Notes under the pieces: model-generated
Told to the model about the DNA's origin: nothing
The model's database searches: none
Seen by the model: only the letters and a program-made list of their open reading frames with translations
Position numbers and translations under genes: made by a program
DNA from: Salegentibacter salinarum
GTDB lineage: Bacteria; Bacteroidota; Bacteroidia; Flavobacteriales; Flavobacteriaceae
Length of the DNA stretch: 64,000 nt
NCBI RefSeq assembly: GCF_900168115.1
Contig: NZ_FUZC01000008.1
Span: forward strand, 62,001 to 126,000
Reading direction: 5' to 3'
Shown: one piece after another, positions 57,177-64,000 of the stretch
Numbering within the stretch: position 1 is the stretch's first letter
Layout: each line of letters opens with the position of its first letter

Positions 57177-58061
57177 ATGTTAAAATTTATTTCCTTATTA
57201 TTTTTCTTCGGAATTTTCTCTGGTTTTGCTCAGGAAAAGCAAAACGACCATCTAATGATAACTGAAAGTAAGTATGGTTTTGAAAGTACCGTATCACGAT
57301 TAGAATCGGTGCTGAAGCAAAATGAAGCGCTTTCCCTTTTTACAAAGATAGAGCATTCTAAGAATGCCGAAAAAGCAGATTTAGAACTGGATAAAGCAAG
57401 TGTTTTAATATTCGGAAACCCTAAGCAGGGCAGTTTACTTATACAAAAAGACCAGCTGGCCGGTTTAGATCTTCCGCTTAAAATGCTGGTTTATAAAAAC
57501 GAAGATAAAACCGAAGTAACTTATAGTAGTGTTAATTACCTAAAATCAAGGTTTGATTTTAAAGGGGTAAAAAACCTCTCTGAAGTGAAAAACGGGCTGA
57601 AAAATATGGCGTCCAAAGCTTCAGGAGGAAAGGTTAAAAAATCAGGGAAATTTAATGTTGATACCCACGAAGGGATTATTTCTGAAATAAGTGAATTCGA
57701 CTTTCAAACCACTTATGATAGGTTGATCACTGCAATTGAAGAAAATCTGAACTTAAATATTTTCGCGGATATAGATCATTTCAAAAATGCCGAGCAAGTT
57801 GGTTTAGGTTTACGGCCTACCAGGTTAATCATTTTTGGTAATCCTAATATTGGTACGCCGATAATGCAGGAGAATTCACGAATAGGACTGGAGTTTCCGG
57901 TAAAATTTCTGGTTTGGCGTGATGAAGCCGGGATAGTAAAAATCTCTTATAACGATCCTGCTTTTTTGGCCAGGAGGTTTAACCTGACCCAAAATATAGC
58001 ACAGCTAGAAACAATGAAAACCGCTTTAGAGAATTTGAGTAAAAATGCAGCGAAGTATTAG
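57177..58061 (+). CDS. Secreted protein with two DUF302 domains
   Basis: A 294-residue protein from the ATG at 57177, which gives a clean signal peptide (F-S-G-F-A-Q, about residue 18). Two DUF302 domains follow (about 30-140 and 165-285). Each contains an I-F-G-N-P pentapeptide followed by G-x-x-[IL]-[MI]-Q, and a downstream [LF]-P-[LV]-K strand. DUF302 is a small alpha/beta domain of unknown function found singly or in tandem in secreted and oxidative-stress-associated proteins. The 3' end overlaps the convergent AraC gene by four bases. No function is assigned. Confidence 0.87.
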   Translation: MLKFISLLFFFGIFSGFAQEKQNDHLMITESKYGFESTVSRLESVLKQNEALSLFTKIEHSKNAEKADLELDKASVLIFGNPKQGSLLIQKDQLAGLDLPLKMLVYKNEDKTEVTYSSVNYLKSRFDFKGVKNLSEVKNGLKNMASKASGGKVKKSGKFNVDTHEGIISEISEFDFQTTYDRLITAIEENLNLNIFADIDHFKNAEQVGLGLRPTRLIIFGNPNIGTPIMQENSRIGLEFPVKFLVWRDEAGIVKISYNDPAFLARRFNLTQNIAQLETMKTALENLSKNAAKY

Positions 58062-58975
58062 GTTAAATTTCCTTTTACCAGTTTTCTATATTGATTCGGA
58101 GTTATCTTTTCAAAGCGTTTAAACTGCCGGTTGAAGTAACTGGTATTATTAAAACCGCTTTTATAGGCGATGTCAGAAAATTTCCAGGCTGTTTTTTGAA
58201 TTAATTTCTTGGCAAATTTAATTCGTTCACCATTTAAATAATCAATTGGAGTTTCACCCAGCGTATTTTTAAAATTTCGGTAGAAATTAGAAGTGCTCAT
58301 ACAAGCTTTATCGGCCAGTTTATCTACGTTAATATTTTCAGTTAGATGTTCGCGCATATATTTTACTATAAATGCCATCCGGTTATTATCAAAAAGCGTT
58401 TCATTATCTACCAGCATCACTTTCGCTTTGGTTTGAAGCAACCTGATAATAAGTTCTTTTACCATTAGATCCAGCAGCGCATCTTTGGCTGTGCCATCTT
58501 CTAAAAACGTGCTGAAAATGCGATCTAAAACAAATTGAACCTGATGGTTATTGGCCAGGTGTATGGCACTGGCATCAAAGCTGTGATTATCATTTTCAAA
58601 GTCAATCCTGGTATTTTCACTAAATATTTGAACGGTTTCCTTTATCTTATCAGGATCGATTCCAAGGGCAAGACAACGCGTAGGATTTTTAGCATTTGCT
58701 ATCGGAAAATCAATCACCATCTTTTTTTCTGAAGGTAATACAACCGATTCCCCCGGGAAAAACTCAAAAGATTTCATTCCTTCCAGGTGCATTACTTTTT
58801 TACCGGTTAGCATACTCGCAATAATGGGAAAACCAAACTGAAGATTTACCTTTTCTGCTACCTTCTGAGTTTCAAAAACGTTTAATTCGGCATAATCTGC
58901 ACTGTAAATTGTCCGGTTTTCAATTGAAGTATTCAGCTTCAAATTGCGATTATAGTTTGATAAATTAGTATTCAA
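58058..58975 (-). CDS. AraC-family transcriptional regulator
   Basis: A 305-residue regulator. Residues about 20-180 resemble the AraC_N (PF06719-type) sensor domain with S-F-E-F-F-P-G-E-S-V-V-L-P near 70-80. The C-terminal about 200-300 is an AraC double helix-turn-helix (D-K-L-A-D-K-A-C-M-S-T-S-N-F-Y-R-N-F-K and S-G-F-N-N-T-S-Y-F-N-R-Q-F-K-R). The first codon is TTG; an in-frame stop lies five codons upstream and no suitable ATG precedes the sensor domain. It is divergent from the aldehyde dehydrogenase / DUF779 pair across 112 bases and is the likely regulator of that pair, as in related loci. Confidence 0.9.
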   Translation of the reverse strand: MNTNLSNYNRNLKLNTSIENRTIYSADYAELNVFETQKVAEKVNLQFGFPIIASMLTGKKVMHLEGMKSFEFFPGESVVLPSEKKMVIDFPIANAKNPTRCLALGIDPDKIKETVQIFSENTRIDFENDNHSFDASAIHLANNHQVQFVLDRIFSTFLEDGTAKDALLDLMVKELIIRLLQTKAKVMLVDNETLFDNNRMAFIVKYMREHLTENINVDKLADKACMSTSNFYRNFKNTLGETPIDYLNGERIKFAKKLIQKTAWKFSDIAYKSGFNNTSYFNRQFKRFEKITPNQYRKLVKGNLT

Positions 58976-59087
58976 ATCTACTTTAATTTAGTAAGTTGAT
59001 AGTAATGTAATACTTATTTGTAGAAAAGTTCAATTTTATAGTCTTAAAATTAGGGATATTAGGAATGTAAAATTTAAAAACATTTCT

Positions 59088-60587
59088 ATGAGCTATTCAG
59101 CACCAAAATTTAAAGAAAAATACGGCAATTTCATTAACGGAAAATTCCAGGATCCCATAGACGGGCAATACTTTGAAAATCATTCGCCGGTAGATAATAA
59201 GCTTTTGGCCAAGTATCCACGTTCCAATGAAAAGGATGTAAACAGCGCGATTGAAGCCGCTAATAAGGCCAAACACGAATGGGGAAATACTTCAGCTGCA
59301 GAGCGTGCGGGAATTTTACATAAAATAGCCGACGTGATCCAGGAGAATCTGGAAACTTTCGCGCAAATGGAAACGGCCGATAACGGGAAATCCATTCGCG
59401 AAACAATGAATGCCGATGTGCCATTGGCTGTAGATCATTTTAGGTACTTTGCTTCAGCAATTAGGGCCGAGGAAGGCTCGGCTACCGAGTTGAATGAGAA
59501 TACACTTTCCTTAATCATCAACGAACCACTTGGCGTGGTTGCCCAAATTATTCCGTGGAATTTCCCATTATTAATGCTAGCGTGGAAAGTAGCTCCGGCT
59601 TTGGCTTCTGGTAACTGCGTGGTATTAAAACCGGCGGAGCAAACCCCGGCTTCAGCTACATTTTTAGCCGAAAAAATTGCCGATTTATTACCTCCTGGAG
59701 TGTTTAATGTAATTCACGGATTTGGTCCTGAAGCGGGAAAACCTCTTGCATCAAGTCCAAATGTAGATAAAGTTGCCTTTACCGGTGAAACCACCACGGG
59801 TCAGTTAATTATGCAGTACGCTTCAAAAAACTTGCACCCGGTAACGATGGAATTAGGAGGGAAATCGCCTAATGTTTTCTTCAACAGTATTATGGATCAC
59901 GACGATGCTTTTCTTGATAAATGTATTGAAGGTGCCGTTCTTTTCGCCTTTAACCAGGGAGAGGTTTGTACCGCACCATCCAGGATTTTAATTCAGGAGG
60001 ATATTTATGACGAATTCATTAAACGGGTGATTGAACGAACCAAAGCCATTAAAATGGGTAATCCGTTTGAGGAATCCACTATGATGGGCGCACAGGCCTC
60101 CAGCGACCAGCACCAGAAAATCCTGGAATATATAAAAATCGGAAAAGATGAAGGCGCTGAGGTTTTAGCCGGTGGCGATGCCGCAAAACTGGACGGGGAT
60201 CTGGCAAACGGATTTTACATTCAGCCCACTATCCTGAAAGGACATAATAAAATGCGCGTTTTCCAGGAAGAAATTTTTGGACCTGTAGTTGCTGTTTGTA
60301 CTTTTAAAGATGAAGCTGAAGCTATTGAAATCGCAAACGATACGATGTACGGTCTCGGTGCCGGGGTTTGGACACGGGATGCGCATCAATTGTATCAGAT
60401 TCCCAGAGCAATAAAAGCAGGACGGGTTTGGGTAAATTGCTATCACGATTATCCTGCACACGCCCCGTTTGGAGGTTATAAGAAATCCGGTTTCGGGAGA
60501 GAGAATCACTTAATGATGCTGAATCACTACCGCCAAAGCAAAAATATGCTGATTTCTTATGATAAGAATAAACTTGGATTCTTTTAG
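59088..60587 (+). CDS. NAD(P)-dependent aldehyde dehydrogenase (AldB/ExaC type)
   Basis: A 499-residue enzyme of the aldehyde dehydrogenase superfamily. Catalytic Cys294 (G-E-V-C-T-A), general base Glu255 (M-E-L-G-G-K) and the N-terminal P-W-N-F-P block (156-160) are present; F-T-G-E-T-T-T-G at 231-238 is the cofactor site. The sequence style and the co-occurring DUF779 gene three bases downstream match the AldB/ExaC group, which oxidises acetaldehyde or other short aldehydes in alcohol metabolism and stationary phase. The divergent AraC gene is the probable regulator. Confidence 0.93.
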   Translation: MSYSAPKFKEKYGNFINGKFQDPIDGQYFENHSPVDNKLLAKYPRSNEKDVNSAIEAANKAKHEWGNTSAAERAGILHKIADVIQENLETFAQMETADNGKSIRETMNADVPLAVDHFRYFASAIRAEEGSATELNENTLSLIINEPLGVVAQIIPWNFPLLMLAWKVAPALASGNCVVLKPAEQTPASATFLAEKIADLLPPGVFNVIHGFGPEAGKPLASSPNVDKVAFTGETTTGQLIMQYASKNLHPVTMELGGKSPNVFFNSIMDHDDAFLDKCIEGAVLFAFNQGEVCTAPSRILIQEDIYDEFIKRVIERTKAIKMGNPFEESTMMGAQASSDQHQKILEYIKIGKDEGAEVLAGGDAAKLDGDLANGFYIQPTILKGHNKMRVFQEEIFGPVVAVCTFKDEAEAIEIANDTMYGLGAGVWTRDAHQLYQIPRAIKAGRVWVNCYHDYPAHAPFGGYKKSGFGRENHLMMLNHYRQSKNMLISYDKNKLGFF

Positions 60588-60590
60588 AAT

Positions 60591-60950
60591 ATGGAATTTA
60601 AACGAGTAGAAATAACTCCGGAAGCAGATAAATTACTGCAAGAACTCAAGCAGCAGCACGGCGAGGTGATCTTCCACCAAAGTGGTGGCTGTTGCGACGG
60701 GTCTTCACCAATGTTATTGCCCAAAGAGGATTTCTATATAGACGATAATGATATTTTGATGGGGGAAGTTGGCGGCGTGAAATTTTATATGAGCCACGAC
60801 CAGTTTGAGTACTGGAAACACACTCATCTCACCGTAGATATTGTAAAAGGCAGGGGAGGAAGTTTTTCCCTGGATATCCCAACCGGTTACCGTTTTCTTA
60901 TAAAATCAAGAATGCTTAATGATGAAGAGAACAAGAATTTAAACCCTTAA
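60591..60950 (+). CDS. DUF779 protein, partner of AldB-type dehydrogenase
   Basis: A 119-residue cytoplasmic protein. It has the conserved DUF779 features: an H-Q-S-G-G-C-C-D-G-S block (about 25-34) with a paired Cys-Cys, the central F-Y-M-S-H-D-Q-F-E-Y-W motif, and the C-terminal R-G-G-S-F-S-L-D x x x G-x-R-F. The family almost always sits next to acetaldehyde dehydrogenase genes, and this copy starts three bases after the ALDH stop. A role in metal or thiol chemistry for the enzyme is possible from the cysteines, but is unproven. Confidence 0.92.
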   Translation: MEFKRVEITPEADKLLQELKQQHGEVIFHQSGGCCDGSSPMLLPKEDFYIDDNDILMGEVGGVKFYMSHDQFEYWKHTHLTVDIVKGRGGSFSLDIPTGYRFLIKSRMLNDEENKNLNP

Positions 60951-60972
60951 CTGTTGCTTAAGCAGAAGCCTG

Positions 60973-61017
60973 AAGACCGAATATTTACCTAAATATTCTG
61001 GTTTTCGGGTTTTTTTA
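60973..61017 (+). terminator. Terminator-like hairpin after the ALDH-DUF779 operon
   Basis: An imperfect stem (ACCGAATATTT / AAATATTCTGGT, one-base bulge) is followed by GTTTTCGGGTTTTTTT. The T-run after the hairpin supports termination. Confidence 0.6.
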
Positions 61018-61028
61018 ATGAAATGATT

Positions 61029-61061
61029 AAACCCGCAAGGTTTTCAAAACCTTGTAGGTTT
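61029..61061. repeat. Palindromic repeat (family B)
   Basis: AAACCCGCAAGGTTTT (61029-61044) and AAAACCTTGTAGGTTT (61046-61061) are inverted around a single C, with two mismatches. The layout matches the element at 42481-42515. Confidence 0.7.
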
Positions 61062-61078
61062 TTCCTTCCGCGCAAGCT

Positions 61079-61447
61079 TCAATTAAACCACTTATAAATT
61101 TCCGAAGAAGTATAACATTCCCCGCATTTAGAAAACATCCAAAGGCAATCTATAAAATCGGTTAGCATATGAAAGAGCAAGCCGATGAATATTAACTTTA
61201 GGAAATTATTTTTAATAAAAAGGACCCCTAAAACATAGGTGATAATTGCAAAATGAGAATGTAAAGGGTGATAACCAATTCCACAGCGCATTGGGTCAAA
61301 TAATGGTTCGGCAACAACGTGGTCAATATCAACTGCCATTGTAGCGAGCAAAATCAGCCAGTTTTTTTTCCAGTTCTTTTTATCGTAAAACCAGGCAATA
61401 GCGCCAGTAGCTATAAAATGAAGAAAATAATGGGTGAAAGTTTGCAA
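61079..61447 (-). CDS. DUF6122 small membrane protein
   Basis: A 122-residue membrane protein with about four TM helices. It shows the family blocks M-Q-T-F-x-H-Y-F-L-H-F at the start, a D-I-D-H-V-V-A pair of acidic/His residues, H-P-L-H-S-H-F, and H-M-L-T-D-F-I-D-C-L-W. The His/Asp pattern resembles membrane metal-dependent hydrolases, but no activity is known. The start codon is TTG (61445-61447) with an in-frame stop two codons upstream, so this start is well supported by the family N-terminus. It is convergent with the ALDH-DUF779 operon. Confidence 0.85.
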   Translation of the reverse strand: MQTFTHYFLHFIATGAIAWFYDKKNWKKNWLILLATMAVDIDHVVAEPLFDPMRCGIGYHPLHSHFAIITYVLGVLFIKNNFLKLIFIGLLFHMLTDFIDCLWMFSKCGECYTSSEIYKWFN

Positions 61448-61514
61448 TTGGAGTTAATAAAAATTGAAGGTTTAATGATTTCAAAAAACTAACTGTAATA
61501 TTTTAATAAACTTA

Positions 61515-61856
61515 TTAATTATGCTCTGGCTCTTCTTCCTCTTCAGCTGAAGACTCTATTTTACCCTTTAAAAGATCTTTCATCTTATTTCTAAGTACGA
61601 TGAACCGCCAAATGCCTACGGTAACAAAAAGTACAGAGAATACCAAGGCCAGGTAACCAATATAATGCATCTCCTCATATTCCTTAAGCTGAATTAAAGC
61701 CAGTCCACCCAGCAAAAAATAAAGTGCTGCCTGGGTGTAAGACAAGAGTGTACGCTCATTGGCAAGTTTGGTTCGCTCCAGAGCAAGGTGTTCCCGGATG
61801 ATACTTTCATCTATCTTCCTGTGAGTGAAAAGCTTTCCAAATTTAACTCTTCTCAT
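61515..61856 (-). CDS. DUF202 membrane protein
   Basis: A 113-residue protein. A cytoplasmic N-terminus carries the DUF202 signature E-R-T-x-L-A-x-E-R-T-L-L-S-Y (about 27-40), followed by two TM helices (about 43-60 and 66-88) and a C-terminal acidic tail (E-E-E-E-E). The family (YidH/YidG-like) has no firm function. It lies 67 bases before the DUF6122 gene on the same strand and 117 bases after the amidohydrolase gene, so operon membership is uncertain. Confidence 0.85.
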   Translation of the reverse strand: MRRVKFGKLFTHRKIDESIIREHLALERTKLANERTLLSYTQAALYFLLGGLALIQLKEYEEMHYIGYLALVFSVLFVTVGIWRFIVLRNKMKDLLKGKIESSAEEEEEPEHN

Positions 61857-61973
61857 AAAATTTATAGTTTAAAATAACCGGATAGCTAATTTGCTTTAAA
61901 AGTTACCAAATTCGGTTTGCTTAAACCAATTTAAGCACTAAAAACTAACTATCCAGTTTGTAATTTTTAGATT

Positions 61974-64000
61974 TTAATTATTCAACTTGTTACAAGTACA
62001 ACCGGGAGCGGTAAAGCTCTGCGTACTTTCATGCCAGGGGAAAGCAGCATTATATTTGTTGTCTTCCCAGTAAAATTCACCGCGTTCTTTTGGATCATTT
62101 CCAATTTCGTTCATTGTTTCAGCATCATATAACCTACCATTTACCATAGTGTAAATTACAGATTCTGAATTACGAATATCTTCCAGCGGGTTTTTCTCTA
62201 AGACAATCAAATCGGCTAATTTGCCTTCTTCCAGAGAACCAATTTCGCTGCCCATTCCTATATATTCCGCTCCATTAATCGTTGCCGCTTGCAAAGCTTC
62301 CATATTCGTCATTCCGCCCATTTGCAGCAGCCAAAGCTCCCAGTGAGCACCAAGACCTTGTAACTGTCCGTGTGCGCCCAAGTTTACTTTTACTCCCATA
62401 TCAGAAAGTGTTTTAGCAGTTTCTGATACCAAAATTGGTCCCTGCTCATATTCTTCCTCAGGAAGGGTTTCTCTTCTTCGGGAACGGGGATCTACGATTT
62501 GTCTTGGAGTGAAATTCAATAAACGCTCATTTTCCCAAACTTTATCTTTGTCGTAGAAATAATATTCACCGTTAATTCCGCCGTAATTTACAATAAGGGT
62601 AGGCGTATAACCGGTGTTGCTATTTCCCCAAAGTGTTTTTACATCTTTATAAACAGGTGCGATCGGGATGTTGTGTTCTATCCCGGTGTGCCCGTCTACA
62701 ATCATATTCATATTGTGCAAAAAGGTACTTCCACCTTCGGGAACAACATTCATGTCCAGTTCTTTTGCAGCCTGCATAATTTGCTGGCGTTGCTCACGTC
62801 GCGGCTGATTATAACTTTTTACCGAAGTCGCTCCAAATGCTTTAGTTCTTCGTAGTGCAGATCTTGCATCGTCCAGGTTATTGATCACCGCTTTAAAATC
62901 ACCTTCAGCACCGTAAAGAATAATTCCTGTGGAATAAATTCTGGGTCCAACCATTTCACCGGATTTCACCATTTCGGCCATACTAAAAATACTTTCGCTT
63001 AAAGCTGAAGGATCGTGTACCGTAGTCACGCCAAACGCCATGTTTGCATATAACGGCCAGTGTTTTTTAGGTGTTAAACCATATCTAAATGCACCAATAT
63101 GGGCGTGGGCATCTACAATTCCAGGCATTATGGTTCTGCCTTCCAGGTCATAAACTTTCGCATTGTTCGGAGGCTTTATTTCGGAAGCTTCACCTATGGA
63201 TACAATTTTATTTCCTTCGATTAAAATGCTTCCATTTTCGATTACTTTATCGCCATTCATGGTGATAATCCTGGCATTGGTAAAAGCAATTTTTCCTTCC
63301 GGAACATCGGTTTTTAGCTCGAGTCCTATTTTTGTGCCTTTTTCAGTAATATCGGGAATAGAATCCGGCGAGTTTTTCAGAAAGGTAAAACGTTCTGAAA
63401 CTTTATTGGTAAAATATTCGTCACCTAAAGTCCAGTGCACATTTTCGCTGTTGTTTGACCAATGCAGGTTCATCCCAGCATCTCTGGTAATTTGAGTTAC
63501 GGGAATAGTTTTGGTGTTATTGTCTAAATCCAATGGTCGTCCGGTTAGGGTGAGCGGTGCCAGATATGCCTGATGCAAATGACTAAAAACTACCCATTTG
63601 TTATCGGGGCTTGGCACGAGACGGTTAGCGTGTTTGGAGTTGATATGTGTGCGCTCGTCGTTTCCGCTTAGATCTATACTTTTTAAGCTTTTTTCCAGGC
63701 TGCCCATAAGCGCACCGCCGGTTTGAAAGAAAATCCGGGAATCGTCCTTGCTATAAATCGGGAAATCTCCCGAATCGTGGATTTTCTTTTTATTTTCCCC
63801 GGAAGCACTTATCGTGTAAATTCCCGGTTCTTTACTAAAGGTTTGTCCCTGGTCGCTGTTACCTCGTTCCTTAACAAAAACAATTTGTTCGCCGTCATTG
63901 GAAAAAGCAGGGTTTCTGTAAATTCCTTTTTCTGAAGTCAGTTTCTGCGGATTCCTTCCGTTTAATCCAACTTTCATTAATGCCCCCATTTCTGTATCAT
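61974..64000 (-). CDS. TolB-type propeller plus amidohydrolase protein, 5' end outside window
   Basis: The frame is open to the right edge, so at least 674 residues are visible and the true start lies outside. The visible N-terminal part (about 1-215) has TolB/WD40-like PD40 repeats (e.g. R-N-P-A-F-S-N-D-G-E-Q-I-V-F). The C-terminal half (about 230-660) is an amidohydrolase with D-A-H-A-H (metal site), S-T-G-I-I-L, a K-S-Y-N Lys candidate for the bridge, H-N-I-P-I-A and a G-A-H-G region. Full-length members are about 1000 residues and are secreted; the substrate is unknown. The internal Met at 63989 is unlikely to be the start because the propeller continues upstream. Confidence 0.85.
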   Translation of the reverse strand, partial: DTEMGALMKVGLNGRNPQKLTSEKGIYRNPAFSNDGEQIVFVKERGNSDQGQTFSKEPGIYTISASGENKKKIHDSGDFPIYSKDDSRIFFQTGGALMGSLEKSLKSIDLSGNDERTHINSKHANRLVPSPDNKWVVFSHLHQAYLAPLTLTGRPLDLDNNTKTIPVTQITRDAGMNLHWSNNSENVHWTLGDEYFTNKVSERFTFLKNSPDSIPDITEKGTKIGLELKTDVPEGKIAFTNARIITMNGDKVIENGSILIEGNKIVSIGEASEIKPPNNAKVYDLEGRTIMPGIVDAHAHIGAFRYGLTPKKHWPLYANMAFGVTTVHDPSALSESIFSMAEMVKSGEMVGPRIYSTGIILYGAEGDFKAVINNLDDARSALRRTKAFGATSVKSYNQPRREQRQQIMQAAKELDMNVVPEGGSTFLHNMNMIVDGHTGIEHNIPIAPVYKDVKTLWGNSNTGYTPTLIVNYGGINGEYYFYDKDKVWENERLLNFTPRQIVDPRSRRRETLPEEEYEQGPILVSETAKTLSDMGVKVNLGAHGQLQGLGAHWELWLLQMGGMTNMEALQAATINGAEYIGMGSEIGSLEEGKLADLIVLEKNPLEDIRNSESVIYTMVNGRLYDAETMNEIGNDPKERGEFYWEDNKYNAAFPWHESTQSFTAPGCTCNKLNN

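Overview
The window looks like chromosomal DNA of a marine-type Flavobacteriaceae bacterium (Bacteroidota), of the Salegentibacter / Zunongwangia / Gramella kind. The reasons are the AT-rich composition (judged by eye), signal peptides ending in A-Q, a hybrid two-component system regulator next to a glycan-degrading operon, Bacteroidota-type promoter elements (TAnnTTTG), and families typical of the group (DUF5686 barrel protein, 2TM protein, DUF6122, TonB-C-terminal-like small proteins). No rRNA, tRNA, CRISPR array, transposase or prophage was recognised.

Region 1 (1-14049) is the end of a xylan / arabinoxylan utilisation locus. One plus-strand run encodes a GH43 fragment, a CE1-type esterase with an N-terminal CBM48-like domain, GH43-CBM6, a GH43 lipoprotein, a GH8 reducing-end exo-oligoxylanase, a CE6-like acetyl esterase, a double-headed CE1 esterase and a further CBM48-CE1 esterase. 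A convergent 1351-residue hybrid two-component regulator closes the locus. The GH enzymes would cut the backbone and arabinose or xylose branches, and the esterases would remove acetyl and feruloyl groups. No susC/susD pair is in view; it may lie to the left of the window.

Region 2 (14330-27616) holds an MscS-type channel, a fatty acid hydroxylase, a large zinc metalloprotease lipoprotein, a VanX-type dipeptidase, an SDR, a soluble five-PAS histidine kinase with a REC-only partner, a LexA/CI-like self-cleaving repressor behind a perfect 19-bp inverted repeat, three small acidic lipoproteins and the Kdo transferase waaA.

Region 3 (27807-44562) is mostly housekeeping: a DegT-type sugar aminotransferase, an amidohydrolase, fabD, a PNPOx-like protein, a fructosamine kinase, folA, a 2TM protein, an ergothioneine-type egtB-egtD pair with a convergent class V aminotransferase, two TonB-like small secreted proteins, thyA, a CNT nucleoside transporter coupled to a bifunctional nuclease, etfBA and pdhB.

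Region 4 (44628-64000) has a DUF5686 outer-membrane protein, soluble (ppa) and membrane (hppA) pyrophosphatases side by side, a YciF-like protein, an NHEJ operon (Rho_N/SAP-like small protein, Ku, LigD), an App1-like phosphatase, a fatty acid 2-hydroxylase-like protein, a deoxynucleoside kinase, a double DUF302 protein, an AraC regulator divergent from an aldehyde dehydrogenase-DUF779 pair, two small membrane proteins, and a propeller-amidohydrolase that runs off the right edge. Several intergenic gaps carry dispersed palindromic repeats of three families. No single clearly new system stands out. The best leads are the esterase array with altered catalytic acids, the repressor with its perfect palindrome, the egtB leader hairpin, the SAP-like partner of Ku and the tandem acidic lipoproteins.
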